The notes: a model not told the origin generated them from the letters alone. DNA of 64,000 nt from HK1 sp965202875 (GCA_965202875.1 OZ241870.1:4588001-4652000), one strand, 5' to 3'; shown: positions 52,880 through 61,630, counted from the first letter of the stretch. A program made the numbers and translations.

Positions 52880-54184
52880 ATGCGAATGGCGGACGAAGCA
52901 ACGGCACTCCCCGAAGGAACCCATACCGTCGCCCTCGGCATCGGCGATCTGAACGGCCTCCTGCGCGGCAAGCGCATCCCCGCCGATCAATGGCCGAGGG
53001 TCTGCGCCTCCGGCAACCCGCTGTCGATCGCGATGTTCGCCTGCGACATGACCAGCGACGTATGGGATACGCCCTACGTCAACATGGACAACGGCTACCC
53101 GGACATGCACCTCTTCCCCGGCGGCCCGGCCCGTGCGGTGCCCTGGGAGGAAGGCTGCGCCTTCTGCTTCGGGCGGGCGCGCGGCATGGATCATGCGCCC
53201 GTCCCGATCGATCCGCGCGGGGTGCTCGAGGCGCAGGTGGCACGCGCGGAGGCGATGGGATACTCGGTCGCGATCGGCGCCGAGCTCGAGTTCTACCTGC
53301 TGGACCCTGAAACCCTGGCGCCGGTGGACGTCGGCAACCAGTTCTACGGCCTGGCCCGCGCGGCCGAGCTGGAGCACGTGATCGGACCGATCCGGCGCCA
53401 GCTCGGGGACGTCGGGATCCCCGTCGAGCAGTCGAACCCCGAGTACGCGGCGGGACAGGTCGAGGTCAACATCCGCTATGGCGGGGCGCTCGAGGCCGCG
53501 GATCGGGTGGTCGCGTTCCGCTCCTTCGTCAAGGAGCTCGCCCGCAAGCACGGTTTCGAGGCGACCTTCATGTCGAAGCCCTTCGCGGGCCAGTCCGGCA
53601 ACGGATTCCACACCCACCACTCCCTGTGGAGGGACGGCGCCAACGCCTTCGCGACCCCGGGGAACCGCCTCTCGCCGGCCGGCCTGCACTACCTCGCGGG
53701 GATGCAGGAACGGATGGCGGAGACGGCCCTCGCCGCAGCGACGACCCCCAACGCCTACCGGCGCCGGCGGCCGTATACGTTCTGTCCGACCAACAACAGT
53801 TGGGGATACGACAACCGTACGGTGGGGCTGCGGGTCATCGAGGGATCGCCGGACTCCGTGCGGGTGGAGAAGCGCGACGGCTCCGCGGACTGCAACCCCT
53901 ACTACCTCGTCGCCTGCGAGATCGCCGCGGGGCTCGACGGCATCGAGCGGTCCCTGGAGCCCCGCCACTTCTCGGCGGGCAACGGTTACGCCTTCGAGGA
54001 AGCCGAGCCCCTGCCAACCGATCCGGAGACGGCCCTCCGTCTGGCGCGGGGATCGGAGTTCCTGTCGCGGGTGCTCGGTGGGGATCGCCTCGAGATCCTG
54101 GCCGGGCAGGCGGAGCGCGAGCTCGGCTTCCTGGCCGACCAGGTCACCCCGGTCGAGATCGAGCGCTATCTGCGGAACTTCTGA
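52880..54184 (+). CDS. Glutamine-synthetase-like gamma-glutamylamide ligase
   Basis: 434 residues, GlnA/PuuA superfamily. VALGIGDLNGLLRGKRIP opens the beta-grasp domain, GAELEFYLLD carries metal-binding Glu, QVEVNIRYGGALEAADR and FEATFMSKPFAGQSGNGFHT are the MxKP and His/Gly metal-ATP region (canonical GSG-H-H reads GNGFHTHHS here), and NNSWGYDNRTVGLRV is the late Arg motif. The divergence from true GlnA and the microcompartment context suggest it glutamylates an amine, as PuuA or IpuC do. Ends overlapping the EutN start (TGATG). A second ATG at 52886 is possible. Confidence 0.8.
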   Translation: MRMADEATALPEGTHTVALGIGDLNGLLRGKRIPADQWPRVCASGNPLSIAMFACDMTSDVWDTPYVNMDNGYPDMHLFPGGPARAVPWEEGCAFCFGRARGMDHAPVPIDPRGVLEAQVARAEAMGYSVAIGAELEFYLLDPETLAPVDVGNQFYGLARAAELEHVIGPIRRQLGDVGIPVEQSNPEYAAGQVEVNIRYGGALEAADRVVAFRSFVKELARKHGFEATFMSKPFAGQSGNGFHTHHSLWRDGANAFATPGNRLSPAGLHYLAGMQERMAETALAAATTPNAYRRRRPYTFCPTNNSWGYDNRTVGLRVIEGSPDSVRVEKRDGSADCNPYYLVACEIAAGLDGIERSLEPRHFSAGNGYAFEEAEPLPTDPETALRLARGSEFLSRVLGGDRLEILAGQAERELGFLADQVTPVEIERYLRNF

Positions 54185-54486
54185 TGCGAATCGCGCGTAT
54201 TTCCGGTCGGGTATGGGCGTCGGTCAAGGCCGGACAGCTCGCCGGCCGCAAGATGCTGCTCGCCGACTACGTGGACCCGGACGGCAACGTCCTCGAGCCC
54301 GCGGTGGTCATCACCGACGCCTGCGGCTCGGGGCCCGGCGACCTCGTCCTGGTCGCCACCGGCTCCGCTGCCCGGATCCCCGCCGATACGGCCGGCCTTC
54401 CGACCGACGCCACGGCCGTCGCGTTCATCGACCATCTGTCCGTGGAAGCGGAACACGTCGATCCGGCACGGTTCTCGAACCGCTGA
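54184..54486 (+). CDS. EutN/CcmL-family microcompartment vertex protein
   Basis: 100 residues. MRIARISGRVWASVKAGQLA and GRKMLLADYVDPDG, then DACGSGPGDLVLVATGSAAR and a final AVAFIDHLSVEA strand: the BMC-P fold that caps the twelve vertices of a polyhedral shell as pentamers. Its start overlaps the previous stop. With the BMC-H and BMC-T genes it shows a complete minimal shell set. Confidence 0.93.
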   Translation: MRIARISGRVWASVKAGQLAGRKMLLADYVDPDGNVLEPAVVITDACGSGPGDLVLVATGSAARIPADTAGLPTDATAVAFIDHLSVEAEHVDPARFSNR

Positions 54487-54604
54487 CGAAGCCCTGCTTC
54501 AGACCGAACGAGCGCCCATGCGAAACCCCCGTACGAAACCCCCGTAAAACCATGGAGCGCAAGAGTTCCTCCGCTCCGAGAGCCAAACGGCAAGGAGTCC
54601 ATCG

Positions 54605-54913
54605 ATGAACCAGAAAGCTGCAGCCGTTCACGGAGCCCTCGGCATGATCGAGACCCGGGGCCTGGTCGCCGCCATCGAAGCGGCGGACACCATGGTCAAG
54701 GCCGCGAACGTGAGCATCGTCGCCCAGTCCCGCAGTGGGGGCGGCCTCGTCGCGACCCTCATCCAGGGCGAAGTGGGCGCGGTCAAGGCGGCCACCGACG
54801 CGGGGGCGGTCGCGGCGGACAAGATCGGGGAGGTGATCGCGGTCCACGTGATCCCGCGCCCCCATGACGATCTGGGCGGGCTTCTCGACGGGCTGAGCGC
54901 GGGCGCGGATTGA
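54605..54913 (+). CDS. BMC-H shell hexamer protein
   Basis: 102 residues of single BMC domain (Pfam BMC): ALGMIETRGLVAAIEAADTM, VKAANVSIVAQ, the pore-lining loop SRSGGGLVATLIQGEVGAV, and KAATDAGAVAADKIGEVIAV ending HVIPRPH. It forms the hexagonal facets; the GGGL loop would line the central pore. 118 bp follow the EutN gene. Strong AAGGAG ribosome site before the ATG. Confidence 0.95.
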   Translation: MNQKAAAVHGALGMIETRGLVAAIEAADTMVKAANVSIVAQSRSGGGLVATLIQGEVGAVKAATDAGAVAADKIGEVIAVHVIPRPHDDLGGLLDGLSAGAD

Positions 54914-54972
54914 GCGGCCTGCGCTCCAACGGGGCGGCATCCCCCCGGAGCAGCGGCCGGGGAGCGCCTGCG

Positions 54973-56163
54973 ATGAGCGACGCGGAGTTCCAGGCATTCA
55001 CCGAGGCGCTGGCGCACCGTGGCGTTGCGCCGGCACCGGCCGCGCCTGCCTTCAATCGCGTCACCGTGCTCGGGGGCGGCCCGGAGGCGCGGCTGCTGGC
55101 GTGCCTCTGTCTCGCCGAGGGGGCGGCGGTCACCCTGTTCTCCACCCACGGCGCCGAAATCTCCGCGATCCGGGATGCCGGCGGCGTCACCCTGCGGGGT
55201 TCGGGCCCGATCGGCACCTACGCGGCGGAGCGCGAGCACGGTCCCTCGATCCGCCTCAGTGCCCAGCTCGACACGGCCGTCGTAGACGCGGATCTCATCT
55301 GGCTCACCGGCCCGGTGCCGAAGCAGCGGACTTGCGCGATGGTGCTGGCGGAGCACCTGTCGGACGGCCAGGTCCTGGCCCTGGTCCCGGGCCGCTCGTT
55401 CGGCGCCCTGGAGATCGTCCGGTACCTGCGGGCCGGGGGGTGCCGGGCCGACGTGGTGGTGGCCGAGGTGCAGGCGCTTCCCTACTGGATCCATGCGGAG
55501 CGCTCGACGCTCCATCTCACCCGGGCCGCTGCGACGCCCGCCGCGGCCCTGCCCGATGATCGGGAGGACGTGATACGCGGCCTTGCCCGCTTCCTTCCCA
55601 ATCTGGCGCCCGTGCAAGGCGTCGTCCGCGGCAGCTTCGCCGACGGCAGCGGCCTGGTCGAAATCCCGGCGCTGCTGCTCGGCGGACCCGCCGTCCCTCC
55701 CGGCGGACCGAAGCTGCCGGCGGGCGCCGTGCCGCTCCCCGAAAGGAACACCTTCAGGGCGTTGATCGGTGAGCGGCACCGTGCGTTCGTCGAGGCGATG
55801 GCGACGGAGCGCCGGCGCGTCGCCGCCCGCTGGGGGGTGCGGGATCTGCCGGATGCCGATGCCTGGCTCGATGCCCACGCCGGCGCTCCGGCCGGGGACA
55901 TGGCGCGCCCCGTGCCGTCCGCCGGCGATGCGCAACGCCTGATCCGTTGCGCGGTCATCGGATCGCTCGCACCCCTGCTCTCGGCCGCCGGGATCGCAGG
56001 GGTGGACGTACCGGTCACCCGGGCGATGGCGACCCTCGCGGAAACGGCACTCGGCGACGACATGGCGGTCGCGGGGCGGCGCCTCGATCGGATCGGCATC
56101 GGCGCGGGCGATCCGGACGACGCCCGGAGGGCCCTGGACGCCGCGGCCAGGGGCGGGTGGTGA
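54973..56163 (+). CDS. Opine/octopine-dehydrogenase-like NAD(P) protein
   Basis: About 396 residues from ATG 54973 (GGGAG upstream; a TTG at 54910 overlapping the BMC-H stop would add 21). FNRVTVLGGGPEARLLACLC is a Rossmann loop; WLTGPVPKQRTCAMVLAEHL and FGALEIVRYLRAG fit the N-terminal half of NAD/NADP octopine dehydrogenase-like proteins, and ERNTFRALIGERHRAFVEAM sits in the helical C-domain. It may reduce or hydrolyse an imine adduct, or be an accessory oxidoreductase. Identification is moderate. It overlaps the next start (TGATG). Confidence 0.6.
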   Translation: MSDAEFQAFTEALAHRGVAPAPAAPAFNRVTVLGGGPEARLLACLCLAEGAAVTLFSTHGAEISAIRDAGGVTLRGSGPIGTYAAEREHGPSIRLSAQLDTAVVDADLIWLTGPVPKQRTCAMVLAEHLSDGQVLALVPGRSFGALEIVRYLRAGGCRADVVVAEVQALPYWIHAERSTLHLTRAAATPAAALPDDREDVIRGLARFLPNLAPVQGVVRGSFADGSGLVEIPALLLGGPAVPPGGPKLPAGAVPLPERNTFRALIGERHRAFVEAMATERRRVAARWGVRDLPDADAWLDAHAGAPAGDMARPVPSAGDAQRLIRCAVIGSLAPLLSAAGIAGVDVPVTRAMATLAETALGDDMAVAGRRLDRIGIGAGDPDDARRALDAAARGGW

Positions 56164-57566
56164 TGGACGCCGATCTCCGGTCGATCGCCGCCGCGCGCCG
56201 TGCCGCGGAGCGCGCGTGGAAGGCCCACCTCGCGTTTCGCGAGACCGCGCCGGAGGCGATCGACGAGATCGTGGCCGCGATGGCGCAGGCGGTGGAGCCC
56301 GAGGCCGGGAGGCTCGCCCGCCTCGCGGTCGAGGAGACCGGCCACGGCAACGTTCCCGACAAGAGGATCAAGAACCTCTTCAACTCGCTCTACGTCGCCG
56401 AATGGCTGCGAAGCGTCCGCACCCTCGGGGTGCTGTGGCGGGACGAAGCCGCCCGGGTCGCGGCCATCGGTGAGCCGATGGGGGTGGTGGCCGCGCTGGT
56501 TCCGGTCACCAACCCGACCTCCACGGTCATCTTCAAGACCCTGTCGGCGGTGAAGTCGGGAAACGCCATCGTCTGCGCACCGCACCCCCGCGGCGTTCGG
56601 TGCGCGGTGGCCACGATGGAGGTGCTGGCCCGCGCGGCGGAGCAGGCGGGGGCGCCGCCGGCGCTGGTGCAGTGTCTCGACGAGGTGACGCTGGAGGGCA
56701 CCACGGAGCTGATGCGCCACCGCCGCACTTCGGTGGTGATGGCGACCGGAGGCCCCGGGATGGTCCGGGCCGCCTATTCCTCCGGGAAGCCGACGCTCGC
56801 GGTCGGCGCGGGCAACGTGCCGGTCTACGTGCACGGCTCGGCCGCGGACGATCCCGGCGAGGTCGCGGAGCAGATCATCACTTCCAAGAGCTTCGACTTC
56901 GGGACCGCCTGCGTCGCGGAGCAGGCGGTGATCGCGGATCGCCCGGTAGCCCGTGCGCTCCGCCACGAGATGAAGCTGCGCGGCGCGTACTTCTGCACGG
57001 GGGCGGAGGCGCGGCGCCTCGCGGACATCGTGTTCGCGCGGGACGGAAGCCCCCTCCCCGATCGCGTGGGCTGCGCCGCGCCGCGCCTCGCCGCGCTCGC
57101 CGGCTTCGACGTGCCGCCCCGCACGCGGGTGCTGGTCGCCGAGCTGGAGCGGGTCGGGCGCTCGGAGCCGCTGTCCGCGGAAAAGCTCAATCCGATCCTG
57201 GCCTGGTACGAGGCGGCGCAGCCCGAGGCGGGGATCGGGATCGCGGAGCAGATCGTGCGCTTCGGCGGATGGGGCCACACCAGCGTCATCCATGCCCGGG
57301 ATCCTGAAGTCATCGCCGGGTTCGGCCGCCTCCCGACCGGCCGCGTCCTCGTCAACACCCCGGCGATCACCGGCGGCATGGGGTTCTCCACCGGGGTCGA
57401 GCCGAGCTTCATGCTCGGGACGGGCACCGCGTCCGGCTCGATCGTGAGCGACAACGTGACCGCGCTGCACCTCATCAACATCAAGCGGGTCGCGTACCTG
57501 TCGCGGCCCTGGCGCGATCTCTACGAGATGTACGGAGATCGCGAGGCGCATGGAGATCGGACGTGA
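56163..57566 (+). CDS. CoA-acylating aldehyde dehydrogenase (EutE/PduP family)
   Basis: 467 residues. VAALVPVTNPTSTVIFKTLS, CAPHPRG, VMATGGPGMVRAAYSSGKPT, the catalytic Cys in SKSFDFGTACVAEQAVIAD and LVNTPAITGGMGFSTGVEPS match microcompartment CoA-acylating aldehyde dehydrogenases, which turn an aldehyde and NAD into acyl-CoA and NADH. SauS-like sulfoacetaldehyde dehydrogenases share these motifs. The usual N-terminal encapsulation peptide is not obvious. The 3' end is duplicated in the following 170 bp. This is the core aldehyde-processing enzyme of the BMC. Confidence 0.9.
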   Translation: MDADLRSIAAARRAAERAWKAHLAFRETAPEAIDEIVAAMAQAVEPEAGRLARLAVEETGHGNVPDKRIKNLFNSLYVAEWLRSVRTLGVLWRDEAARVAAIGEPMGVVAALVPVTNPTSTVIFKTLSAVKSGNAIVCAPHPRGVRCAVATMEVLARAAEQAGAPPALVQCLDEVTLEGTTELMRHRRTSVVMATGGPGMVRAAYSSGKPTLAVGAGNVPVYVHGSAADDPGEVAEQIITSKSFDFGTACVAEQAVIADRPVARALRHEMKLRGAYFCTGAEARRLADIVFARDGSPLPDRVGCAAPRLAALAGFDVPPRTRVLVAELERVGRSEPLSAEKLNPILAWYEAAQPEAGIGIAEQIVRFGGWGHTSVIHARDPEVIAGFGRLPTGRVLVNTPAITGGMGFSTGVEPSFMLGTGTASGSIVSDNVTALHLINIKRVAYLSRPWRDLYEMYGDREAHGDRT

Positions 57567-57738
57567 TCTCGCCGGACCGCAGGCCCGGACGGGCACGGCG
57601 ACGTCCGGCTCGATCGTGGGCGGCAACGTGACCGTGCGGCATTTCGTCGACGTGAGGCGGGCCGCGGCTCCGTCGTGGTTCCGGCGTGACCCGCATGGGA
57701 GGCAGGGGAGTCACGAAATGCACGGGGATCGATCGTGA
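57550..57738 (+). CDS. 62-residue frame derived from the aldehyde dehydrogenase C-terminus
   Basis: Starts at ATG 57550 inside the previous gene and ends overlapping the BMC-T start (GTGA). Residues 13-30 (RTGTATSGSIVGGNVTVR) copy the dehydrogenase TGTASGSIVSDNVTALH segment, and both end in a GDR-type tail (EMYGDREAHGDRT versus EMHGDRS). The open frame and coupled ends suggest it is translated. Could be a decayed tandem duplication or a small shell- or cargo-associated peptide. Confidence 0.5.
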   Translation: MEIGRDLAGPQARTGTATSGSIVGGNVTVRHFVDVRRAAAPSWFRRDPHGRQGSHEMHGDRS

Positions 57739-58364
57739 CGGGCGGCGTGACCATTCGGGCGCTCGTCCAGATCGACCGCCTGCAGCCGAAGTTCGCGGCC
57801 TACAACGGCGCCACGGTCCAGGGCTCGATCCCGCTCGCCGGCGACACCGTCCTGATCGGCGAGCTCGCCCCCGGCAACGAGGTGTTCACGCTGGTCGACG
57901 CGGCGTTGAAGGCCAGCCGGGTCGAGGCGACGAGCCAGATCGTCGAGCGCGAGTTCGGCTTCTTCATCCTGCGCTCGCCGATGAACGCCGAGATCTCGGC
58001 CGCTCGGGACGCGATCCTCGCCCACCTCGGGATGCGGATGAGGGATCGGCTCCGGCCGGTCGTCGAGTCGACCCGGATCATCACGTCGGTGGAGCCCTAC
58101 CAGGCGCAGCTCCTCAACAAGTGGTCGTCGGGCTCCCTCCTCGTTCCGGGACGCACCCTCGGGGTCCTCGAATGCGCGCCCGCCGCCTACGTGGCGCTGG
58201 CCGCCAACGAGGCGGAGAAGGCGGCGGAGATCGACGTCGTCGAGGTTCGGGCGGTCGGGCGGTACGGACGCTTCTTCGTCTCGGGGAGCGAGGTGTCGGT
58301 ACAGGACGCGATGGCGGCCGCGGTCGGCGCCATCGACGCCGTGGACGGCAGGGATCCCCGGTGA
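57735..58364 (+). CDS. BMC-T tandem-domain shell protein
   Basis: 209 residues, two BMC domains in series. The first covers about residues 7-100 (VFTLVDAALKASRVEATSQI then FGFFILRSPMNAEISAARDA) and the second about 115-205 (PGRTLGVLECAPAAYVALAA then RAVGRYGRFFVSGSEVSVQD). It should form pseudohexameric trimers, often with a gated larger pore for cofactors. GTG start at 57735. The domains are permuted relative to BMC-H, as in the EutL/CsoS1D class, but I cannot fix the subclass. Confidence 0.85.
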   Translation: MTGGVTIRALVQIDRLQPKFAAYNGATVQGSIPLAGDTVLIGELAPGNEVFTLVDAALKASRVEATSQIVEREFGFFILRSPMNAEISAARDAILAHLGMRMRDRLRPVVESTRIITSVEPYQAQLLNKWSSGSLLVPGRTLGVLECAPAAYVALAANEAEKAAEIDVVEVRAVGRYGRFFVSGSEVSVQDAMAAAVGAIDAVDGRDPR

Positions 58365-59551
58365 ACGCCGCGCGCCGCGTCATCGGAGCCGAGCACGTGG
58401 AGAGGGCGAGCCGCCACGGCCGCCGGTACGTCGAGGTGCTGCCCGGCTGCATCGTCACCGACCAGGCGCGCGACGCGGCGGCCCGGCTGCGGATCGCGTT
58501 GCGCGCGGGCCCCCTCGAGCGCCCGGTCGTGGCACGGCCGGACGGCGCGGCCACCCTGATGCGCGGGCTGTACCGCCGCAGCCCGAAATGGATCCCCTCG
58601 AAGCCAGCCGCCGGCCGCAACCCCGTGCTCCTCGAACGCATCGCGATCGCCGGGGTGGGAGGGGTCGGCGCCGGGGTGGCGCATCTGGCGGCAAACGCCG
58701 GCGTGGCGCGGGCGATCGCCCTGGTGGACGTCGTACCGGGGCTTGCGGAATCGGTGGCGCTCGATTTGAACCACGCCCGCGGCGTGACCCGCTCTCCGAG
58801 CCGCGCGACGGGCGGGACCGATCCCGCGCTCATCGCCGGCGCGGAGATCGTGGTCGTCGCCGCGGGCCGTGCACGCACCCCGGGCATGCGCCGGACCGAT
58901 CTCCTGGAGGCGAACCGGCGCACGATCCGGACGATCGCCGAAGCCGTCCGGACCGCGGCGCCGGCGGCTGTGGTGCTGGTGGTCTCCAACCCCCTCGACG
59001 AGATGACGGCGGAGATGCTGCTGGCCACCGAGTTTCCTCGCGAGCGGGTGCTGGGCATGGCCGGGACGCTGGACGGCGCCCGGTTTCGCGAGGCTCTGGC
59101 CCAGGAGGCCGGGGCGGGGATCGCCGACGTGGAGGCGGTGGTGCTCGGCAGCCATGGCGAAGGGATGGTGCCGGTCGTCTCGCGCGCCCGGATCCGGGGA
59201 CAGCCCCTCGATCGATTCCTGGCCGAAGCGCGGATAGCGGCTTGCGTCGAGCGCACGATCGCGGCCGGCGCCAAGGTGGTGGCGTTGCGCAGGACGGGCT
59301 CGGCGTCCCTGGCCCCGGCGCATGCGACGGTGGAGGTTCTGGAACACATGCGCGGCGCGCGCGCCGGCGCCGTCCCCGTCTCGGTACGTCTCGACGGCGA
59401 GTACGGTATCGAGGGGGCGGTGCTGGGCGTACCCTGCCGGCTGGGGCGGCGCGGGCTCGTCGAGATCGTGGAGCTGCCGCTTCCGGAGGCCGAACGCGCG
59501 CGGCTCGAGGAAGCCGCCGAGGCGGTGCGGACGAGGATCGGAGGCGGGTGA
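58361..59551 (+). CDS. Malate/lactate-dehydrogenase-like enzyme with N-terminal BMC-type extension
   Basis: 396 residues. Residues from about 90 are an LDH/MDH fold: IAIAGVGGVGAGVAHLAA (NAD loop), RARTPGMRRTDLLEAN (MDH-type Arg pair), VSNPLDEMTAEML, MAGTLDGARFREA and catalytic His in GSHGEGMVPVVS. The first ~85 residues (IGAEHVERASRHGRRYVEVL then PGCIVTDQARDAAARLRIAL) are not part of MDH; similar segments occur on other microcompartment-associated enzymes, so I read it as a targeting or assembly extension. Would regenerate NAD from the aldehyde dehydrogenase reaction. GTG start overlaps the BMC-T stop. Confidence 0.8.
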   Translation: MNAARRVIGAEHVERASRHGRRYVEVLPGCIVTDQARDAAARLRIALRAGPLERPVVARPDGAATLMRGLYRRSPKWIPSKPAAGRNPVLLERIAIAGVGGVGAGVAHLAANAGVARAIALVDVVPGLAESVALDLNHARGVTRSPSRATGGTDPALIAGAEIVVVAAGRARTPGMRRTDLLEANRRTIRTIAEAVRTAAPAAVVLVVSNPLDEMTAEMLLATEFPRERVLGMAGTLDGARFREALAQEAGAGIADVEAVVLGSHGEGMVPVVSRARIRGQPLDRFLAEARIAACVERTIAAGAKVVALRRTGSASLAPAHATVEVLEHMRGARAGAVPVSVRLDGEYGIEGAVLGVPCRLGRRGLVEIVELPLPEAERARLEEAAEAVRTRIGGG

Positions 59552-59732
59552 ACGCCTCACCGATGCGACGGCATGGCGGCAACCGGTTGCCGGTGCTCCA
59601 CCCGCCGGACCTTCATCCGCCGGACCTTCATCCGCCGTGTTCGCGCGGACGGGGGCGGTCGGGAACGTGGTCCGTTGCCATTCGCGGGGCAATCCCGTTC
59701 GTGAGGCGGGACCGGGCGGTGGAATCCATGCA

Positions 59733-60140
59733 ATGGCCTTGATGCACGCAAGCGGCGGCGGGCGCTTCGAGGAGATCGGCTCCTACGTCCGGGCCAGGCG
59801 GGTCGGTCCCTTCGTGTTCGTGGCCGGCACCACCGCGGTCGAGCCCTCCGGGCGGCTGCATGCTCCCGGAGACACCTATGCGCAGGCGATCTACGTGTTC
59901 GAGCGCATCGAGCGGGCGTTGCGCGAGGTGGGGGCGGAGCTGCGGCACGTGACGCGCACCCGGGCGTTCCTTGCCGACATGGGCACCGGGGGGGAGTACG
60001 TGCGTGCGCATGGCGAAGTGTTCGCGGGGATCCGGCCCGTGACCACCGGCGTCGAGGCAGGGCTCACCACGCCCGGGATGATGGTCGAGATTGAGGCGGA
60101 TGCGCTGATCCACGATACGGAGGGCAGGATCGCCTACTGA
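59733..60140 (+). CDS. ridA: RidA/YjgF-family imine deaminase
   Basis: 135 residues. EEIGSYVRARRVGPFVFVAG opens the fold, GDTYAQAIYVFERIERALRE and VTRTRAFLADM are the middle helices, GVEAGLTTPGMMVEIEADAL holds the MVEIEAD strand with the key acidic residue. RidA hydrolyses enamine or imine intermediates released by amine-processing enzymes; its presence fits an imine-generating pathway here. 181-bp gap from the MDH gene includes a small direct repeat (CCGGACCTTCATCCG, 59607-59637). Confidence 0.85.
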   Translation: MALMHASGGGRFEEIGSYVRARRVGPFVFVAGTTAVEPSGRLHAPGDTYAQAIYVFERIERALREVGAELRHVTRTRAFLADMGTGGEYVRAHGEVFAGIRPVTTGVEAGLTTPGMMVEIEADALIHDTEGRIAY

Positions 60141-60267
60141 GGGCACGCGCACCCTGAAGCGGCAGTTTCCGCCACAAGGCCGGGGATTCGGCGCTCCGCG
60201 TCCCCGGTTGACGGGCCGGCGGGCAACCGCCGAAGGCAGGAGGTCGACATCCACAAAGGAGGCAGAC

Positions 60268-61590
60268 ATGCACACGCACACGATTCGCCGGGCGTTCGCG
60301 CCCGTATCCCTGGCCGTGCTGATCGTCGCGCAGGCCATTCCCATCGAGGCGCCGCGGGCCCAGGACGACCCGGTGGTCGTCGGGTTCATCGGGTCGTTCG
60401 CATCCGATACCGGGCTCAGCACGCTGCGGGGGGCGGAGATCGCCATCGAGGAGCTGAACGCGGCCGGAGGGGTGCTCGGCGGACGGCCGATCAAGCTGGT
60501 CTCCGCCGACACGCGGGAGGACGTGACGGAAGGGATCAAGGCGTACGAGTACCTGAACGAGGTGGAGAAGGTCGACTTCATCGTCTCCGGCTCCATCGAC
60601 GACGTCTCGCTCGGCTGGCTGCCCCGCATGGCGGAGTACAAGACGCCGACCCTCGATACCTGGACGTCCTACATCGGCATCATCGACAAGGTCGTGGAGG
60701 AGTACGACACGTACAAGATGTACTTCATGAACATCGCGTGCGACTACGCCCTGGCCACCCTGTACGTGGACTTCGGCAAGGATGTCCTCGCGAAGAAGAT
60801 GGGTTGGAAGTCCACCGTCATCCTCCAGGAAGACACCGCGTTCGGTGGCGGGGTCCAGGAGCTCGTCGCCGAGCTGCTGGCGCCGGAATCGGGGATCGAG
60901 GTGCTCGACACGATCGTCTACGACACCCAGACCGTGGACTTCGCGCCGATCTTCAACAAGGCGGCCTCGATGAACCCCGACTTCATGTACCTGATCTCCT
61001 CGGTGAACAGCCAGGTGCCGTCGTCGCAGTACGTGAAGCTCCAGGTGCCGGTGCCGATGACCGGGATCAACGTCGCCGCCTTCGGCCTCGATTTCTGGAA
61101 CGACACCGGCGGCGCGGGCGGGGGCACCTCCACCCTGAGCCCGATCCCGGCCGCGGGGATGGAGCTCGACGACGTCTCCAGGGCGTTTGCCGGGAAGTAC
61201 CGTGCCAGGTACGGCGACAGCCGGCCGGTCTTCCCGCATTTCAACGGGTTCAACGCATATCACGGCGTCAGGAACGCGTTCGCCGCCGCGGAACGCGCGG
61301 GTGGCTTCAAGCCGCTGGACGCCTGGGTCCGGGAGATGGAGGACACCGACGTCAAGCTCTACAGGAACGGGCAGCTCTGGCACCGGTATGCATACTGGAA
61401 GCGGGGCGAGATCGAGCCCCGGACCGGGCGCGAGTACACCCACAACATCAAGTTCGACGTGACGCCCCCCTATGACGACGGCGCCCCCTCGATGGTGGTG
61501 ATCCAGTGGTACACCGACGGCACCCCCAAGGTGGTGTACCCGCCGAAGTACGCCAACGGCGAGTTCTCGGTGCCTCCGTGGATCCGGTAG
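60268..61590 (+). CDS. Branched-chain-type periplasmic binding protein
   Basis: 440 residues, type I periplasmic fold. A signal peptide ends near EAPRAQDDPVV; GFIGSFASDTGLSTLRGAEI and AIEELNAAGGVLGGRPIKLV are typical of LivJ/urea-amide-type binding proteins, with DVTEGIKAYEYLNEVEKVDF after it. Start supported by AAAGGAGGCAG. Placed immediately after ridA, it probably brings in the BMC pathway substrate. Followed by a hairpin then two permeases. Confidence 0.9.
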   Translation: MHTHTIRRAFAPVSLAVLIVAQAIPIEAPRAQDDPVVVGFIGSFASDTGLSTLRGAEIAIEELNAAGGVLGGRPIKLVSADTREDVTEGIKAYEYLNEVEKVDFIVSGSIDDVSLGWLPRMAEYKTPTLDTWTSYIGIIDKVVEEYDTYKMYFMNIACDYALATLYVDFGKDVLAKKMGWKSTVILQEDTAFGGGVQELVAELLAPESGIEVLDTIVYDTQTVDFAPIFNKAASMNPDFMYLISSVNSQVPSSQYVKLQVPVPMTGINVAAFGLDFWNDTGGAGGGTSTLSPIPAAGMELDDVSRAFAGKYRARYGDSRPVFPHFNGFNAYHGVRNAFAAAERAGGFKPLDAWVREMEDTDVKLYRNGQLWHRYAYWKRGEIEPRTGREYTHNIKFDVTPPYDDGAPSMVVIQWYTDGTPKVVYPPKYANGEFSVPPWIR

Positions 61591-61603
61591 GCCGCCGGAT
61601 CCG

Positions 61604-61630
61604 GGGCCGAAGGCTCCCCGCCTTCGGCCC
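61604..61630 (+). terminator. 10-bp GC hairpin after binding-protein gene
   Basis: GGGCCGAAGG at 61604-61613, seven-base loop, and exact complement CCTTCGGCCC at 61621-61630, followed by TTCCC only. A likely attenuator or stabiliser between binding protein and permease, as at 12524 and 46361. Confidence 0.6.
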
